From a virus: a stretch of 64,000 nt of DNA. The position numbers and the translations under genes are program-made. Below the pieces are notes generated by a model, which saw nothing but the letters and a program-made list of their open reading frames with translations, ran no database searches and had not been told where the DNA came from. The stretch is taken from positions 1 through 64,000 of IMG/VR virus record IMGVR_UViG_3300037847_004938. One strand, written 5' to 3'. Shown piece after piece: positions 56,374-63,482 of the stretch (its first letter is position 1; each line of letters begins with the position of its first letter).

Positions 56374-57270
56374 TTAAAATGTTGTTTTTACTCTTTCTGG
56401 ATATGTTCTTCCATAAGGAGTGTTAAACCTGTTTTGAAATTTTTTATAGCTTGTGTTCTGACCTCCAGCTACAACACTTCTAGTTTTCATAAAAGAAATG
56501 TTTCTTGCATTATATAAGCCTCCTGTATTTTGGTTGCCCATTGTTATATTAGCTTTTTTATTGGATTGATTCAGTTTTGCCTGTGTATCAAAGTTTTTGT
56601 ATGACTGAAATATAGGATTTGCAAAAGTTGTTGGTTTACCACCATAATGCAAGCCTGTTCCTATTTGTCTGTTGCTCTTTCTGTTTTGTATAGCTCCTTT
56701 AAAATAAGATTTTTGTCTTACGTTAGCGGCTTTACCACCAATTCTGCTTGCTATCTTTTCTACTTTTTCAGTGTATTTCTTTCCTACTTTAGTAGCTTTC
56801 GTTTGTAGCCTTGTTAGTTTCTTTTGACTTACTGAGCCTGGATTCATAACGGCAGACAAGTATTTGCCATACGCTTTTTGTACTTTAGGAGTAAACCTGC
56901 TTGTAACTTTTCCTATTTTCTTTTCACCTTTAGCTATAAGTTTTTCAGATTTTACATAGCCTTTTTGAATTGTTTTAAAACTTTTTCCATAATGTTTTAA
57001 TCCTTTATTTACAGCAGTTAGATGTTTTTGATTCATTACTACACCTGTACCGCTCTGTCTTCTTCGTGATTGGGCTGTATTATTAGTTCTTAGATAGTAA
57101 CCTCCTTGTCCAGAAGCAAAGTTTCTTCTGACTTGTTGATTTGCTTCATTTAACCTTACACCTTGGTTGTGAAAACTAGTAGGTAAAGCAGGATTTATAA
57201 AAGCTTGATTTCTTCTAATGAAGTTTTTACTTAGTCCTGTATTTCGAAATGGACTTTTACCGTTTGACAT
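56374..57270 (-). CDS. Lys/Arg/Asn-rich protein, 298 aa
   Basis: I use the ATG at 57270 (MSNGKSPFRNTGLSKNFIRR); a TTG at 57303 would add 11 residues. The protein is strongly basic throughout, with a helical Lys-rich middle (residues about 85-190) and Gly/Asn-rich ends. Largest of the basic cluster; possibly a virion DNA-condensing protein. A TATCTTTG element lies 31 bases upstream. Confidence 0.6.
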   Translation of the reverse strand: MSNGKSPFRNTGLSKNFIRRNQAFINPALPTSFHNQGVRLNEANQQVRRNFASGQGGYYLRTNNTAQSRRRQSGTGVVMNQKHLTAVNKGLKHYGKSFKTIQKGYVKSEKLIAKGEKKIGKVTSRFTPKVQKAYGKYLSAVMNPGSVSQKKLTRLQTKATKVGKKYTEKVEKIASRIGGKAANVRQKSYFKGAIQNRKSNRQIGTGLHYGGKPTTFANPIFQSYKNFDTQAKLNQSNKKANITMGNQNTGGLYNARNISFMKTRSVVAGGQNTSYKKFQNRFNTPYGRTYPERVKTTF

Positions 57271-57300
57271 ACCTTTAAATTTTTTTCGTTTATTTTGTAA

Positions 57301-57308
57301 CAAAGATA
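57301..57308 (-). promoter_or_regulatory. -7 promoter element TATCTTTG
   Basis: On the - strand, between the basic 298-residue gene and the oppositely oriented regulator gene at 57322. Matches TAnnTTTG and could start the transcript through the small basic genes and the lysis block. Confidence 0.45.
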
Positions 57309-57321
57309 AATAAAAATAACA

Positions 57322-57801
57322 TTGAATATTTTGGATAAAAAAGATGTAAATCTAAACAAACGCGGAAAGCCACGATTACAACCAAGAGAAAGAAAATACA
57401 ACTTTTTAAAGTATTTGAGGGTAGTAAAATATTATATCCGTAAAAAGTATAACATTACTTCTTCTGAATTAGATATGCTTCTTTATTTGTATGATGTTCC
57501 TTTTTTTAGAAAAGATGAATTCAATTACTATGAAAACTCTATGTCTTGGGATAAAAGAAGATTTTATAGAATGGTGCAAGAGGGTTATATCAAAGAGTGG
57601 AGATCTGGAGGCACAAAGCTTGGTAAAAGTAAACTTTATGAATTGACACAGAAATCTAAAACAATTTGTTCTAACATGTACAAAAAGCTTATGAAGGAAG
57701 AATTAATATCAGAGGACCCTAGATCAAATCCAATATTTAAAAAACAAACGTATACTGACAAAATTTATAAAAACATTATAGAAAAAATGAACTCTAAATA
57801 G
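57322..57801 (+). CDS. Winged-helix (MarR-like) regulator candidate, 159 aa
   Basis: The only + strand gene inside the 50-kb late block. Start is a TTG at 57322; no in-frame ATG precedes the conserved part. KRGKPRLQPRERKYNFLKYL leads into ITSSELDMLLYLYDVPFFRK, then SWDKRRFYRMVQEGYIKEW and KSKLYELTQKSK, the pattern of a MarR-type winged helix. It is divergent from the 57270 gene and its end overlaps the 57794-58540 gene tail to tail, so it is well placed to control the late promoter. Confidence 0.6.
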   Translation: MNILDKKDVNLNKRGKPRLQPRERKYNFLKYLRVVKYYIRKKYNITSSELDMLLYLYDVPFFRKDEFNYYENSMSWDKRRFYRMVQEGYIKEWRSGGTKLGKSKLYELTQKSKTICSNMYKKLMKEELISEDPRSNPIFKKQTYTDKIYKNIIEKMNSK

Positions 57802-58540
57802 CATCTTCATATTTTTTGACTGCTTTCTTTAAAATACTATAGTCTCTGATTGATGTTAATTTTTTAAGTTGTCTCATTCTGACTCTGTTTCCACCCTCCG
57901 TGAGTTCATCTATAGCTTCAATAGCTTTAGATATTAAATTTGTTTCTTTTATAATTACATTTAAATCCTGAATTTTTTGAATTACATTATCGTCAAAATA
58001 CCACTTAACCATATATCTTGATGTTTTTGCAACCTCTGCCACTTTACTTATAGTAATTTTTATATTATCCTGCCATAGTTCTTGCACTATGTTATCTAAG
58101 TATTGTTTTGCTGGTCTTTGTTTACTGCTTATAAGATTTCCTACTATTTTCATTTTCTCTTTTCTATCTATTCTTTTAGAAGGATTAAATATGATTTTTC
58201 TTTTTCTAGCGCAATAAGGAACTTTATTTTGCTCTGATACCACTAAAACCATGTTTTCAACTCTTACCTTGCCATAGGTTCTAATAATGTGGCCATTACT
58301 TCTGTCTGATAAATCTAAAAAAAGCTTTATCATTAATGGTATATCAAAGTCAGGGTTGAGGTATATAAACTTTTCAGCTATATATTGAAGCTCTTTAAAC
58401 GAATTTATCTTTCGTGTAGTTCTATATAGCCTGTAATAATTAACACCTTTTGGAAAAAACAAGTAATCTTTACCGTCAAAGCGGAAATAAGACTCCATGA
58501 TAATCCTGTGTTTGTTGTAATCAAATAACGGAATTAACAT
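57794..58540 (-). CDS. Unknown protein with HTH-like segment, 248 aa
   Basis: Begins MLIPLFDYNKHRIIMESYF; a second ATG at 58498 would avoid the 20-base overlap with groES. The middle part has ITISKVAEVAKTSRYMVKWY, resembling a helix-turn-helix. The C-terminus is helical and basic. Similar proteins accompany the MarR-like gene in some flavophages as far as I recall. Function unknown. Confidence 0.55.
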   Translation of the reverse strand: MLIPLFDYNKHRIIMESYFRFDGKDYLFFPKGVNYYRLYRTTRKINSFKELQYIAEKFIYLNPDFDIPLMIKLFLDLSDRSNGHIIRTYGKVRVENMVLVVSEQNKVPYCARKRKIIFNPSKRIDRKEKMKIVGNLISSKQRPAKQYLDNIVQELWQDNIKITISKVAEVAKTSRYMVKWYFDDNVIQKIQDLNVIIKETNLISKAIEAIDELTEGGNRVRMRQLKKLTSIRDYSILKKAVKKYEDAI

Positions 58541-58799
58541 CTTTCATGGTTACTACAACGTCTTGTTCTCGTATAGCTTTGTATTTCTCACCTTTTACTC
58601 TTAGGTCAGAACCAGCTACCTTATCAAAATAAACAAAACTACCTGGCTCTACTTCTTTTACTAAGTCGCCTACAGTTATTACTTCGCCAATTATATATCT
58701 AATGTTTAAATCTGATTGTTCTGTAATAATTAGTCCTAATTCATTTTTTTGAACTACCTCGTCATCTTTAATAATTATAAAGTTTCCTACTGCTTTCAT
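58521..58799 (-). CDS. groES: Co-chaperonin GroES, 92 aa
   Basis: Cpn10 features: NFIIIKDDEVVQKNELGLII with the mobile loop region, IIGEVITVGDLVKEVEPGS, VYFDKVAGSDLRVKGEKY and EQDVVVTM at the end. The length is normal for GroES. It forms the lid of the chaperonin and works with the phage GroEL encoded one gene upstream. Its start shares one base with the stop of the 70-residue gene. Confidence 0.85.
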   Translation of the reverse strand: MKAVGNFIIIKDDEVVQKNELGLIITEQSDLNIRYIIGEVITVGDLVKEVEPGSFVYFDKVAGSDLRVKGEKYKAIREQDVVVTMKDVNSVI

Positions 58800-59011
58800 T
58801 AGGTTTGTGGTAATTTTGGTGCCCTATTATAATTTACATTAGGTTTCTTTTCATCATCAACATTCCATTTGGTAATTACCTGACCTTCTAGGTCTATTAC
58901 AGTATATCCTTGTTTTGCTAAAAGCTTTATCGCTTTATTGATTTCTTTTGCTTGTTCCCTAAAATGACTGAAAATTTGATTTTCAAAAGGGTGGTGATCA
59001 TGTATTGCCAT
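58799..59011 (-). CDS. Unknown small protein, 70 aa
   Basis: Product begins MAIHDHHPFENQIFSHFREQ and includes AIKLLAKQGYTVIDLEGQVI. It is inserted between groEL and groES with single-base spacing, so it is cotranscribed with the chaperonins. No family recognised. Confidence 0.6.
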   Translation of the reverse strand: MAIHDHHPFENQIFSHFREQAKEINKAIKLLAKQGYTVIDLEGQVITKWNVDDEKKPNVNYNRAPKLPQT

Positions 59012-59013
59012 AA

Positions 59014-60618
59014 TTATTTATTTATTTCTTCTTTTTTTATTCTTTTATTTGAAACAACGCAAGATGTTGTTAAAATAACACCTGCAACTGATGCTGCGTT
59101 TAAAACTGCGTTCTTTGTTACTTTGAATGGATCTATAATGCCTGCTTTATACATATCTGTAAATTTTTTGTTTTTTACATCATATCCATAATTTAACCTA
59201 CCTGCCATACAAACTTTATATGCAGGTTCTGGATTCTCTCCTGAATTTTCAACTATCTTCCTGAATACATCAGAAAGCGCATCAAATACAATATTATAGC
59301 CTACCTTGAAAGAATCGGAAGAGCTTCGAGGGGCTTTTTTGCGATTTTTTTTCTTAGTAGCATTTAACAGAGCTGCTCCTCCACCAGCAACTATACCCTC
59401 TTCTAAGGCTGCTTTTGTTGCATGGATGGAATCATCAACCCTATCTTTCTTTTCTTTAAGCTCTACATCTGAGTTACCTGCTAATTTTATAGTAGCTACA
59501 CCTCCAGCTAGTTTTGATAACCTATCTTTTAGGTGCCACTTATCAGATTTATTCTTTGTAAGCTTTATTTCATTGGTTAGCCATTCAATTGTTTCTAGCT
59601 TTTTTGGATTCTCTTCACCTTCAAACACTAAAATTGTCTCATTTATGTCTGAAATCATGGTTTTACACGTTCCAAGGTAGCTAGAATCTATATTTTGTGC
59701 TGAATCACCAGATAATTCTGAAATTATACGAGCTCCTGTCATCAAACACAGGTCTTCGAGTAATTCAAACCTCTTAATTCCTATTCCTTCTGGTGTGATA
59801 AAGTTTGCAGTTAAGTTTTTCTTGTTAATATTCTGTGTAATAAACAATTTTACCCTATCATCAAGCTCAGATATGATTAAAAGTGGTCTTTTTTGCTTAA
59901 TTGATGCTTCAAAAGCAAAATGTAGTCTTTCGTGCATGTCAATTTTAGTATCACTTATTACAATTAGTGGATTTTGAAACTCAACTGTACGTTTTCTTAG
60001 ATTATTGACAGAAAAAGGAGTGCCGTAGCCTTTTTTGATACGTGTACCATTAGTAATTTCAGTATAATCTTCGTTTGTGGAGGACTCGTCCATAGTAACT
60101 ACCCCATCTTTACCTACTTTATTGTAAGCATCTGCAATCATATTACCTAAATACGTGTCTCCATTTGCTGAAATCGTCGCTACTTCTACCAGACTAGCTT
60201 CGGTGACGTCTTTTTTGTTTTTTTCCAAAATTGACACCACATCTTTTGCAGCTTGTTCTATACCTTCTTTAGCTTGAGTCACATTATCTATCATTTCCAC
60301 TTCTTCAAAACACCTATCTATGATCGCTTTTGCTAAAACACACGACGTAGTTGTACCGTCACCAGCTTCTGTCGCCGTTTTTTGGGAGGCTTGACGTAAA
60401 ATACTAACACCTAAGTTTTCTACAGGGTCTGATAATACTATACTGTTTGCAACAGTTACTCCGTCTTTAGTTACGTGGGGGGTTCCAAATTGGTCTTCGA
60501 TAATTACTGTTCTACCAGATGCTCCAAGAGTGGAGGCTACAGCTTCAGATAATATATCTATACCCTTTTTAAGGTTATAACGGCCTTCAGAACCAAAGGA
60601 TATGTTCTTTTCTATCAT
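59014..60618 (-). CDS. groEL: Chaperonin GroEL, 534 aa
   Basis: ATP-site motifs are present: TLGASGRTVII, KDGVTVA, TEAGDGTTTS at 83-92, and GIVAGGGAAL near residue 412. The apical domain is more divergent than in hosts. The C-terminus ends KKEEINK and lacks the Gly-Gly-Met tail of cellular GroEL. It folds phage proteins, most likely the capsid. A second MATG-like start is not seen; MIEKNISFGSEGR is taken. Confidence 0.93.
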   Translation of the reverse strand: MIEKNISFGSEGRYNLKKGIDILSEAVASTLGASGRTVIIEDQFGTPHVTKDGVTVANSIVLSDPVENLGVSILRQASQKTATEAGDGTTTSCVLAKAIIDRCFEEVEMIDNVTQAKEGIEQAAKDVVSILEKNKKDVTEASLVEVATISANGDTYLGNMIADAYNKVGKDGVVTMDESSTNEDYTEITNGTRIKKGYGTPFSVNNLRKRTVEFQNPLIVISDTKIDMHERLHFAFEASIKQKRPLLIISELDDRVKLFITQNINKKNLTANFITPEGIGIKRFELLEDLCLMTGARIISELSGDSAQNIDSSYLGTCKTMISDINETILVFEGEENPKKLETIEWLTNEIKLTKNKSDKWHLKDRLSKLAGGVATIKLAGNSDVELKEKKDRVDDSIHATKAALEEGIVAGGGAALLNATKKKNRKKAPRSSSDSFKVGYNIVFDALSDVFRKIVENSGENPEPAYKVCMAGRLNYGYDVKNKKFTDMYKAGIIDPFKVTKNAVLNAASVAGVILTTSCVVSNKRIKKEEINK

Positions 60619-60777
60619 AAAAAATCAATTTAATTATATTCTTCTTTTTATTCTTTTTAATATATCTATATATATAATATATTTATGCTTGTCGTTTTTT
60701 TACACACCAGAAAATTATGTTCAAAAAAAGCGCTGTAAGTACCTAACAATCAGTCATTTGTGTTTGACACCTGTTTG
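60619..60777 (-). other. Leader region upstream of groEL
   Basis: No gene seen. The part next to groEL is nearly pure A/T with alternating TATATA, which could unwind easily. The word CGACAAGCA (- strand) occurs at 60686-60694 and again at 60783-60791. No TAnnTTTG or clear terminator. Confidence 0.4.
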
Positions 60778-60924
60778 TCACTTGCTTGTCGCGTCATCTT
60801 GTCCAGTTTTTGTTGGAGTAATTGTATATATAATCTTGGTGCGTTCTCCAATTTCATACGAACAATTTCTCGCATCAGGGCTAAACTCAACTTGTCCATA
60901 GCTATCTGTTGTATAGTTAAACAT
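60778..60924 (-). CDS. Small protein, 48 aa
   Basis: Starts MFNYTTDSYGQVEFSPDARN and continues CSYEIGERTKIIYTITPTK; polar and beta-prone. A TATATTTG element ends five bases before the ATG, giving an almost leaderless mRNA. It is the first gene upstream of groEL on the same strand. Function unknown. Confidence 0.5.
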   Translation of the reverse strand: MFNYTTDSYGQVEFSPDARNCSYEIGERTKIIYTITPTKTGQDDATSK

Positions 60925-60928
60925 ACTA

Positions 60929-60936
60929 CAAATATA
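60929..60936 (-). promoter_or_regulatory. -7 promoter element TATATTTG
   Basis: On the - strand, immediately before the 48-residue gene; may be the first promoter of the leftward late block. Matches TAnnTTTG; no -33 match. Confidence 0.45.
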
Positions 60937-61069
60937 GGGAAAAAGATTTAATGTGGCGCATTCCTGTAAATAGTTACACACTAATTATATTAGTTAGATC
61001 TATTTTACTTTTTAGGCCACGAGATATACCTAGCATTTGGGCAATACTACGTTATACACACATACTATC

Positions 61070-61174
61070 TTATACAAAACTACTTTTTTTTACCCTACCC
61101 CCTATCCGCCACCTTATAGCTTTCTCAAACTTTTTAGCTTTTTTGTACTCGTTGTAGGCTTTCTCATATCTCAT
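61070..61174 (-). CDS. Small basic protein, 34 aa
   Basis: Product MRYEKAYNEYKKAKKFEKAI, then RWRIGGRVKKSSFV. It is helical and basic. The same frame is open for 11 codons upstream of the ATG through a GC-rich leader (reading NPEGLDPESAS), which has a natural protein look. This leader contains the competing CCCC/GGGG segments at 61187-61205. It could be a leftover of a host-derived element. Function unknown. Confidence 0.4.
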   Translation of the reverse strand: MRYEKAYNEYKKAKKFEKAIRWRIGGRVKKSSFV

Positions 61175-61186
61175 CGAAGCGGACTC

Positions 61187-61518
61187 GGGGTCAAGCCCCT
61201 CGGGGTTTTATATTTTCTCTCTCATTCACAATCATTCGATAGCCAACCCTATCCCCTTGTTATTATCAAACAAACTATCACCATTGGTCTCGCGTCTTCC
61301 ATGAATATGGTCAAGTGCCAAGCTTTGAATCGTTCCGATTCGTGGTGGTTCCTCACCACACTTCCCATTCGAACGCGGTTCGCTTCGCTCGCTTTGCCCT
61401 CACTTCGCAATGTACTTTGTGTTAGTCAACACAAGTTTTGCCTGCCGCAAAACACGCTGACATTGCTTCTCGACTCGCGCAGATATATTCACTTCGTTCA
61501 TTTCTGCGAGGGAACCTC
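61187..61518. other. Hairpin-rich noncoding region between divergent gene blocks
   Basis: Perfect inverted repeats: GGGG/CCCC/GGGG (61187-61205), GAATCG-TTC-CGATTC (61327-61341), GTGGT/ACCAC (61345-61359), CGAAC-GCG-GTTCG (61370-61382), TTGTGTT-AGTC-AACACAA (61417-61434), GTTTTGC/GCAAAAC (61435-61453), CGCAGA/TCTGCG (61478-61508) and GAGG-GAA-CCTC (61508-61518). GC is higher than average, with many CTTCGCTCG-like words. It could be a structured RNA or a replication or packaging origin. An open + frame crosses it but does not look like protein. Confidence 0.55.
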
Positions 61519-61815
61519 TGCTCGTCTCGGTGTATTGCCGCTAAATATATATATACAAGTTTGGCATTCACCCATCACAATCATCAACACAACTGTTACC
61601 GTTCATTTGTATTCCGTTCTTTCATATATTTTTTATATGTAAACATTTACAATATTCAAATACAAGTTTGTAAATTCTCTAAGTACATTCTCGTATACAC
61701 TCGAATGCCCTTCGGGTTGGTTCAAATTTTTATTCTAAAAATTATGACATCAATACTTGTTCATTTAAAACTTCTATTTGGTCAGCGCCCCATGTTTAAT
61801 TTAAAAAATAATTAT
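61519..61815 (+). other. Intergenic leader before first rightward gene
   Basis: No convincing gene. It holds one TCACAATCAT at 61575, A/T-rich runs (ATATATATATAC at 61546 and a TATATTTTTTATATG palindrome-like stretch near 61625), and a small CCC-TTC-GGG hairpin at 61708-61716. The rightward promoter is probably here, but no TAnnTTTG was found on this strand. Confidence 0.4.
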
Positions 61816-62442
61816 ATGAAAACTTCTTACAAATCGGTTCCAGTTGTTTGTTCAATAATTGGTACCAAAACTCGTAAATCTATGTACATCTACAATGTTA
61901 AATCATTAAATGGAGATACAGTCTATCAAGATAGATATGTACCTGTCAAATGGGGTAACAACGTAACTATTGAATGGGAACGCACAACTGATGAGTTCGT
62001 TCAGTTTCCACTATCATTGGCTCGTCCAATTATGATAATTCCTAAATTCAATGAAATTGGTGTATCAAACATATCACAATCACGTGTCAATGGTAAAGTT
62101 CAATCTTACTACGAGATGACTGATAGATACATTGTCTACATACCTATGTGGTTATTTCTACCACAGAAAGATGACAATGGTAACAACAAACCAAATACAG
62201 GTTTCAAAACTAAATACACTAAAGTGTTACCTAAAGCAGATGATGATTTATTTATCAATGATGATTCACCTTACACAATTGCTGAAGATATTGCTTACAA
62301 ATCAGAGCAAGACCTAGCATTTGATTACAGACCATCTGCTGACAAAATGTTATCAGGTTTAGAATTCGAAAATGATTCTCTAGCCCAATGGGAAATAGAT
62401 AATCCAGAGTTTGCTAATGACGATAACTTACTGTTTAATTAA
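61816..62442 (+). CDS. Unknown early protein, 208 aa
   Basis: I start at the ATG at 61816 (MKTSYKSVPVVCSIIGTKTR) behind a TTAATTTAAAAAATAATT leader; the open frame extends further upstream but through noncoding-like sequence, and ATGs at 61744 and 61793 are alternatives. The N-terminal 150 residues look globular and beta-rich (VKWGNNVTIEWERTTDEFVQ). The C-terminus is acidic (FENDSLAQWEIDNPE, ending DDNLLFN), similar in style to SSB tails. Function unknown. Confidence 0.7.
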   Translation: MKTSYKSVPVVCSIIGTKTRKSMYIYNVKSLNGDTVYQDRYVPVKWGNNVTIEWERTTDEFVQFPLSLARPIMIIPKFNEIGVSNISQSRVNGKVQSYYEMTDRYIVYIPMWLFLPQKDDNGNNKPNTGFKTKYTKVLPKADDDLFINDDSPYTIAEDIAYKSEQDLAFDYRPSADKMLSGLEFENDSLAQWEIDNPEFANDDNLLFN

Positions 62443-62445
62443 TTC

Positions 62446-62467
62446 AACCCTTCGGGTTTATTATTTT
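62446..62467 (+). terminator. Weak terminator AACCC-TTC-GGGTT
   Basis: A perfect 5-bp stem with a TTC loop (62446-62458) followed by TATTATTTTATG-type A/T sequence, four bases after the stop codon. The T run is interrupted, so termination is probably partial. Confidence 0.5.
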
Positions 62468-62491
62468 ATGAATCTTTTGATTCTTTACAAA

Positions 62492-62559
62492 AAACTATCG
62501 AGTAACAAACAGCTTGGGTTTTGATAGTTTCCCAAGTTTAACCAACCACAGTAGTGGTT
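62492..62559 (+). promoter_or_regulatory. Structured leader with two exclusive stems
   Basis: AAACTATC (62492-62499) pairs with GATAGTTT (62523-62530), while CTTGGG (62513-62518) pairs with CCCAAG (62531-62536). Because the stems interleave with no connecting loop, they cannot both form. A third stem AACCAC-AGTA-GTGGTT (62544-62559) ends 15 bases before the ATG at 62575. This looks like a switchable 5' leader or attenuator. Confidence 0.5.
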
Positions 62560-62574
62560 CTAAATTTTATTATT

Positions 62575-62880
62575 ATGAGTAAATCATTACAGTCACCCGT
62601 AGGCGTGACATTCACAATCAAGATGGAAACCGATAAGGCTTTCATAGTAGAAGACTTGCAAATTATGGGCAAGCCGTACATCTCAAGTACTAACCTACCT
62701 AAAATGTACGTCGACAATATCAAGACTGACAAAGACGGTGTTACAACTGCTTCTGTTGAATCTTGGATTATCGAACAGAGATACGATGAATTGTATTCTG
62801 AAGACGCTAACATCAATGCTCAAAAATTACTGAGCAAAAAGTTTAGTTCTGCCGAGGTCGAGCAATTGCCTTGGGATTAG
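62575..62880 (+). CDS. Unknown early protein, 101 aa
   Basis: Starts MSKSLQSPVGVTFTIKMETD after a structured leader; acidic C-terminus (SSAEVEQLPWD). The mix of beta N-terminal part and helical C-terminal part looks like a small globular protein. It carries a TCACAATCA word. No family recognised. Confidence 0.65.
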   Translation: MSKSLQSPVGVTFTIKMETDKAFIVEDLQIMGKPYISSTNLPKMYVDNIKTDKDGVTTASVESWIIEQRYDELYSEDANINAQKLLSKKFSSAEVEQLPWD

Positions 62881-62889
62881 TTAACAAAT

Positions 62890-62944
62890 ACGAGTTGAAT
62901 CTGACTAAGTTTCGTAATTGTAGCAACGCGTCGCTACTTCTCGT
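62890..62944 (+). promoter_or_regulatory. Hairpin leader before 62961 gene
   Basis: ACGAG (62890-62894) can pair with CTCGT (62940-62944), enclosing GTAGC (62920-62924) paired with GCTAC (62933-62937). The sequence then runs TTTTATTT to the next ATG. It is the second structured leader in this region. Confidence 0.4.
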
Positions 62945-62960
62945 TTTTATTTTCACAATC

Positions 62961-63134
62961 ATGACAATGTCTAAGTACATCATCAAAAATATGGTTGACA
63001 GTCTGACTCAGACTAAAGACGACAACGTTGAATCTCTAGCTAAGCTAGATACTTTTGACGAACAAGTAAGAATTGTAAGAAGATTTCTTATAAATCAACG
63101 TAAGTTTTATATCAACCGTCAACAGGATGATTAG
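62961..63134 (+). CDS. Unknown small protein, 57 aa
   Basis: ATG at 62961 lies at the end of a TCACAATCAT word; an ATG two codons later is equally possible (MSKYIIKNMVDSLTQTKDDN). Helical and charged, ending QRKFYINRQQDD. Function unknown. Confidence 0.55.
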   Translation: MTMSKYIIKNMVDSLTQTKDDNVESLAKLDTFDEQVRIVRRFLINQRKFYINRQQDD

Positions 63135-63243
63135 GGACTATGTGCCGATATCATTCTACAGACGTAATGCAAATTATAGCAAATGCATTCGCAAGTGTCA
63201 CTCGCACCAGGATAATCCATGGTAGGTTTGACAGCGTCTACTT

Positions 63244-63315
63244 GGCCCTTTCGTCTAATGGTTAGGACGTTACCCTTTCACGGTAAAAATAGTGGTTCGA
63301 TTCCACTAGGGGCTA
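63244..63315 (+). tRNA. tRNA-Glu (anticodon UUC)
   Basis: Complete cloverleaf: acceptor GGCCCTT/AGGGGCT with two G-U pairs, D arm beginning GTCTAATGGTTAGGAC, anticodon stem TTACC/GGTAA with loop CTTTCAC (anticodon TTC at 63277-63279), and T arm GGTTCGATTCC. The 3' end reads ACA, so CCA is probably added. It decodes GAA/GAG, common in this AT-rich genome. Confidence 0.93.
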
Positions 63316-63317
63316 CA

Positions 63318-63413
63318 ATGCGTAATAACCTTGAGTTCACATTACGTATAGTCAATGATTTGGACAAGCTAAGAACGGACACGGTAGCTAGCATTAAATC
63401 CGTAAAAAGATAG
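63318..63413 (+). CDS. Small protein directly after tRNA, 31 aa
   Basis: ATG lies two bases past the tRNA discriminator base. The product MRNNLEFTLRIVNDLDKLRT ends SIKSVKR. Plausible helical microprotein, but the evidence is only an open frame and composition. Confidence 0.35.
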   Translation: MRNNLEFTLRIVNDLDKLRTDTVASIKSVKR

Positions 63414-63482
63414 ATAACCTAGCGTTCACTATCACTTGTCCTTATTGTTGCATTTTACTAACAAATTGTTTAAATTTATATT

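Noticed and set aside
60951-61157. + strand open frame of 68 codons
   Set aside because: Hydrophobic composition is a by-product of the antisense of the small basic gene at 61070-61174, and no leader is seen.
61438-61815. N-terminal extension of the 61816 gene
   Set aside because: The frame crosses the hairpin array and A/T-rich leader and reads as low-quality protein; the ATG at 61816 has a typical leader.
62492-62536. H-type pseudoknot
   Set aside because: The two stems interleave, but there is no nucleotide between the 3' strands to span an 8-bp stem, so exclusive hairpins are the better reading.
63141-63265. 41-codon frame ending inside tRNA-Glu
   Set aside because: Its last nine codons are tRNA sequence and there is no leader or homology; kept only as a note.
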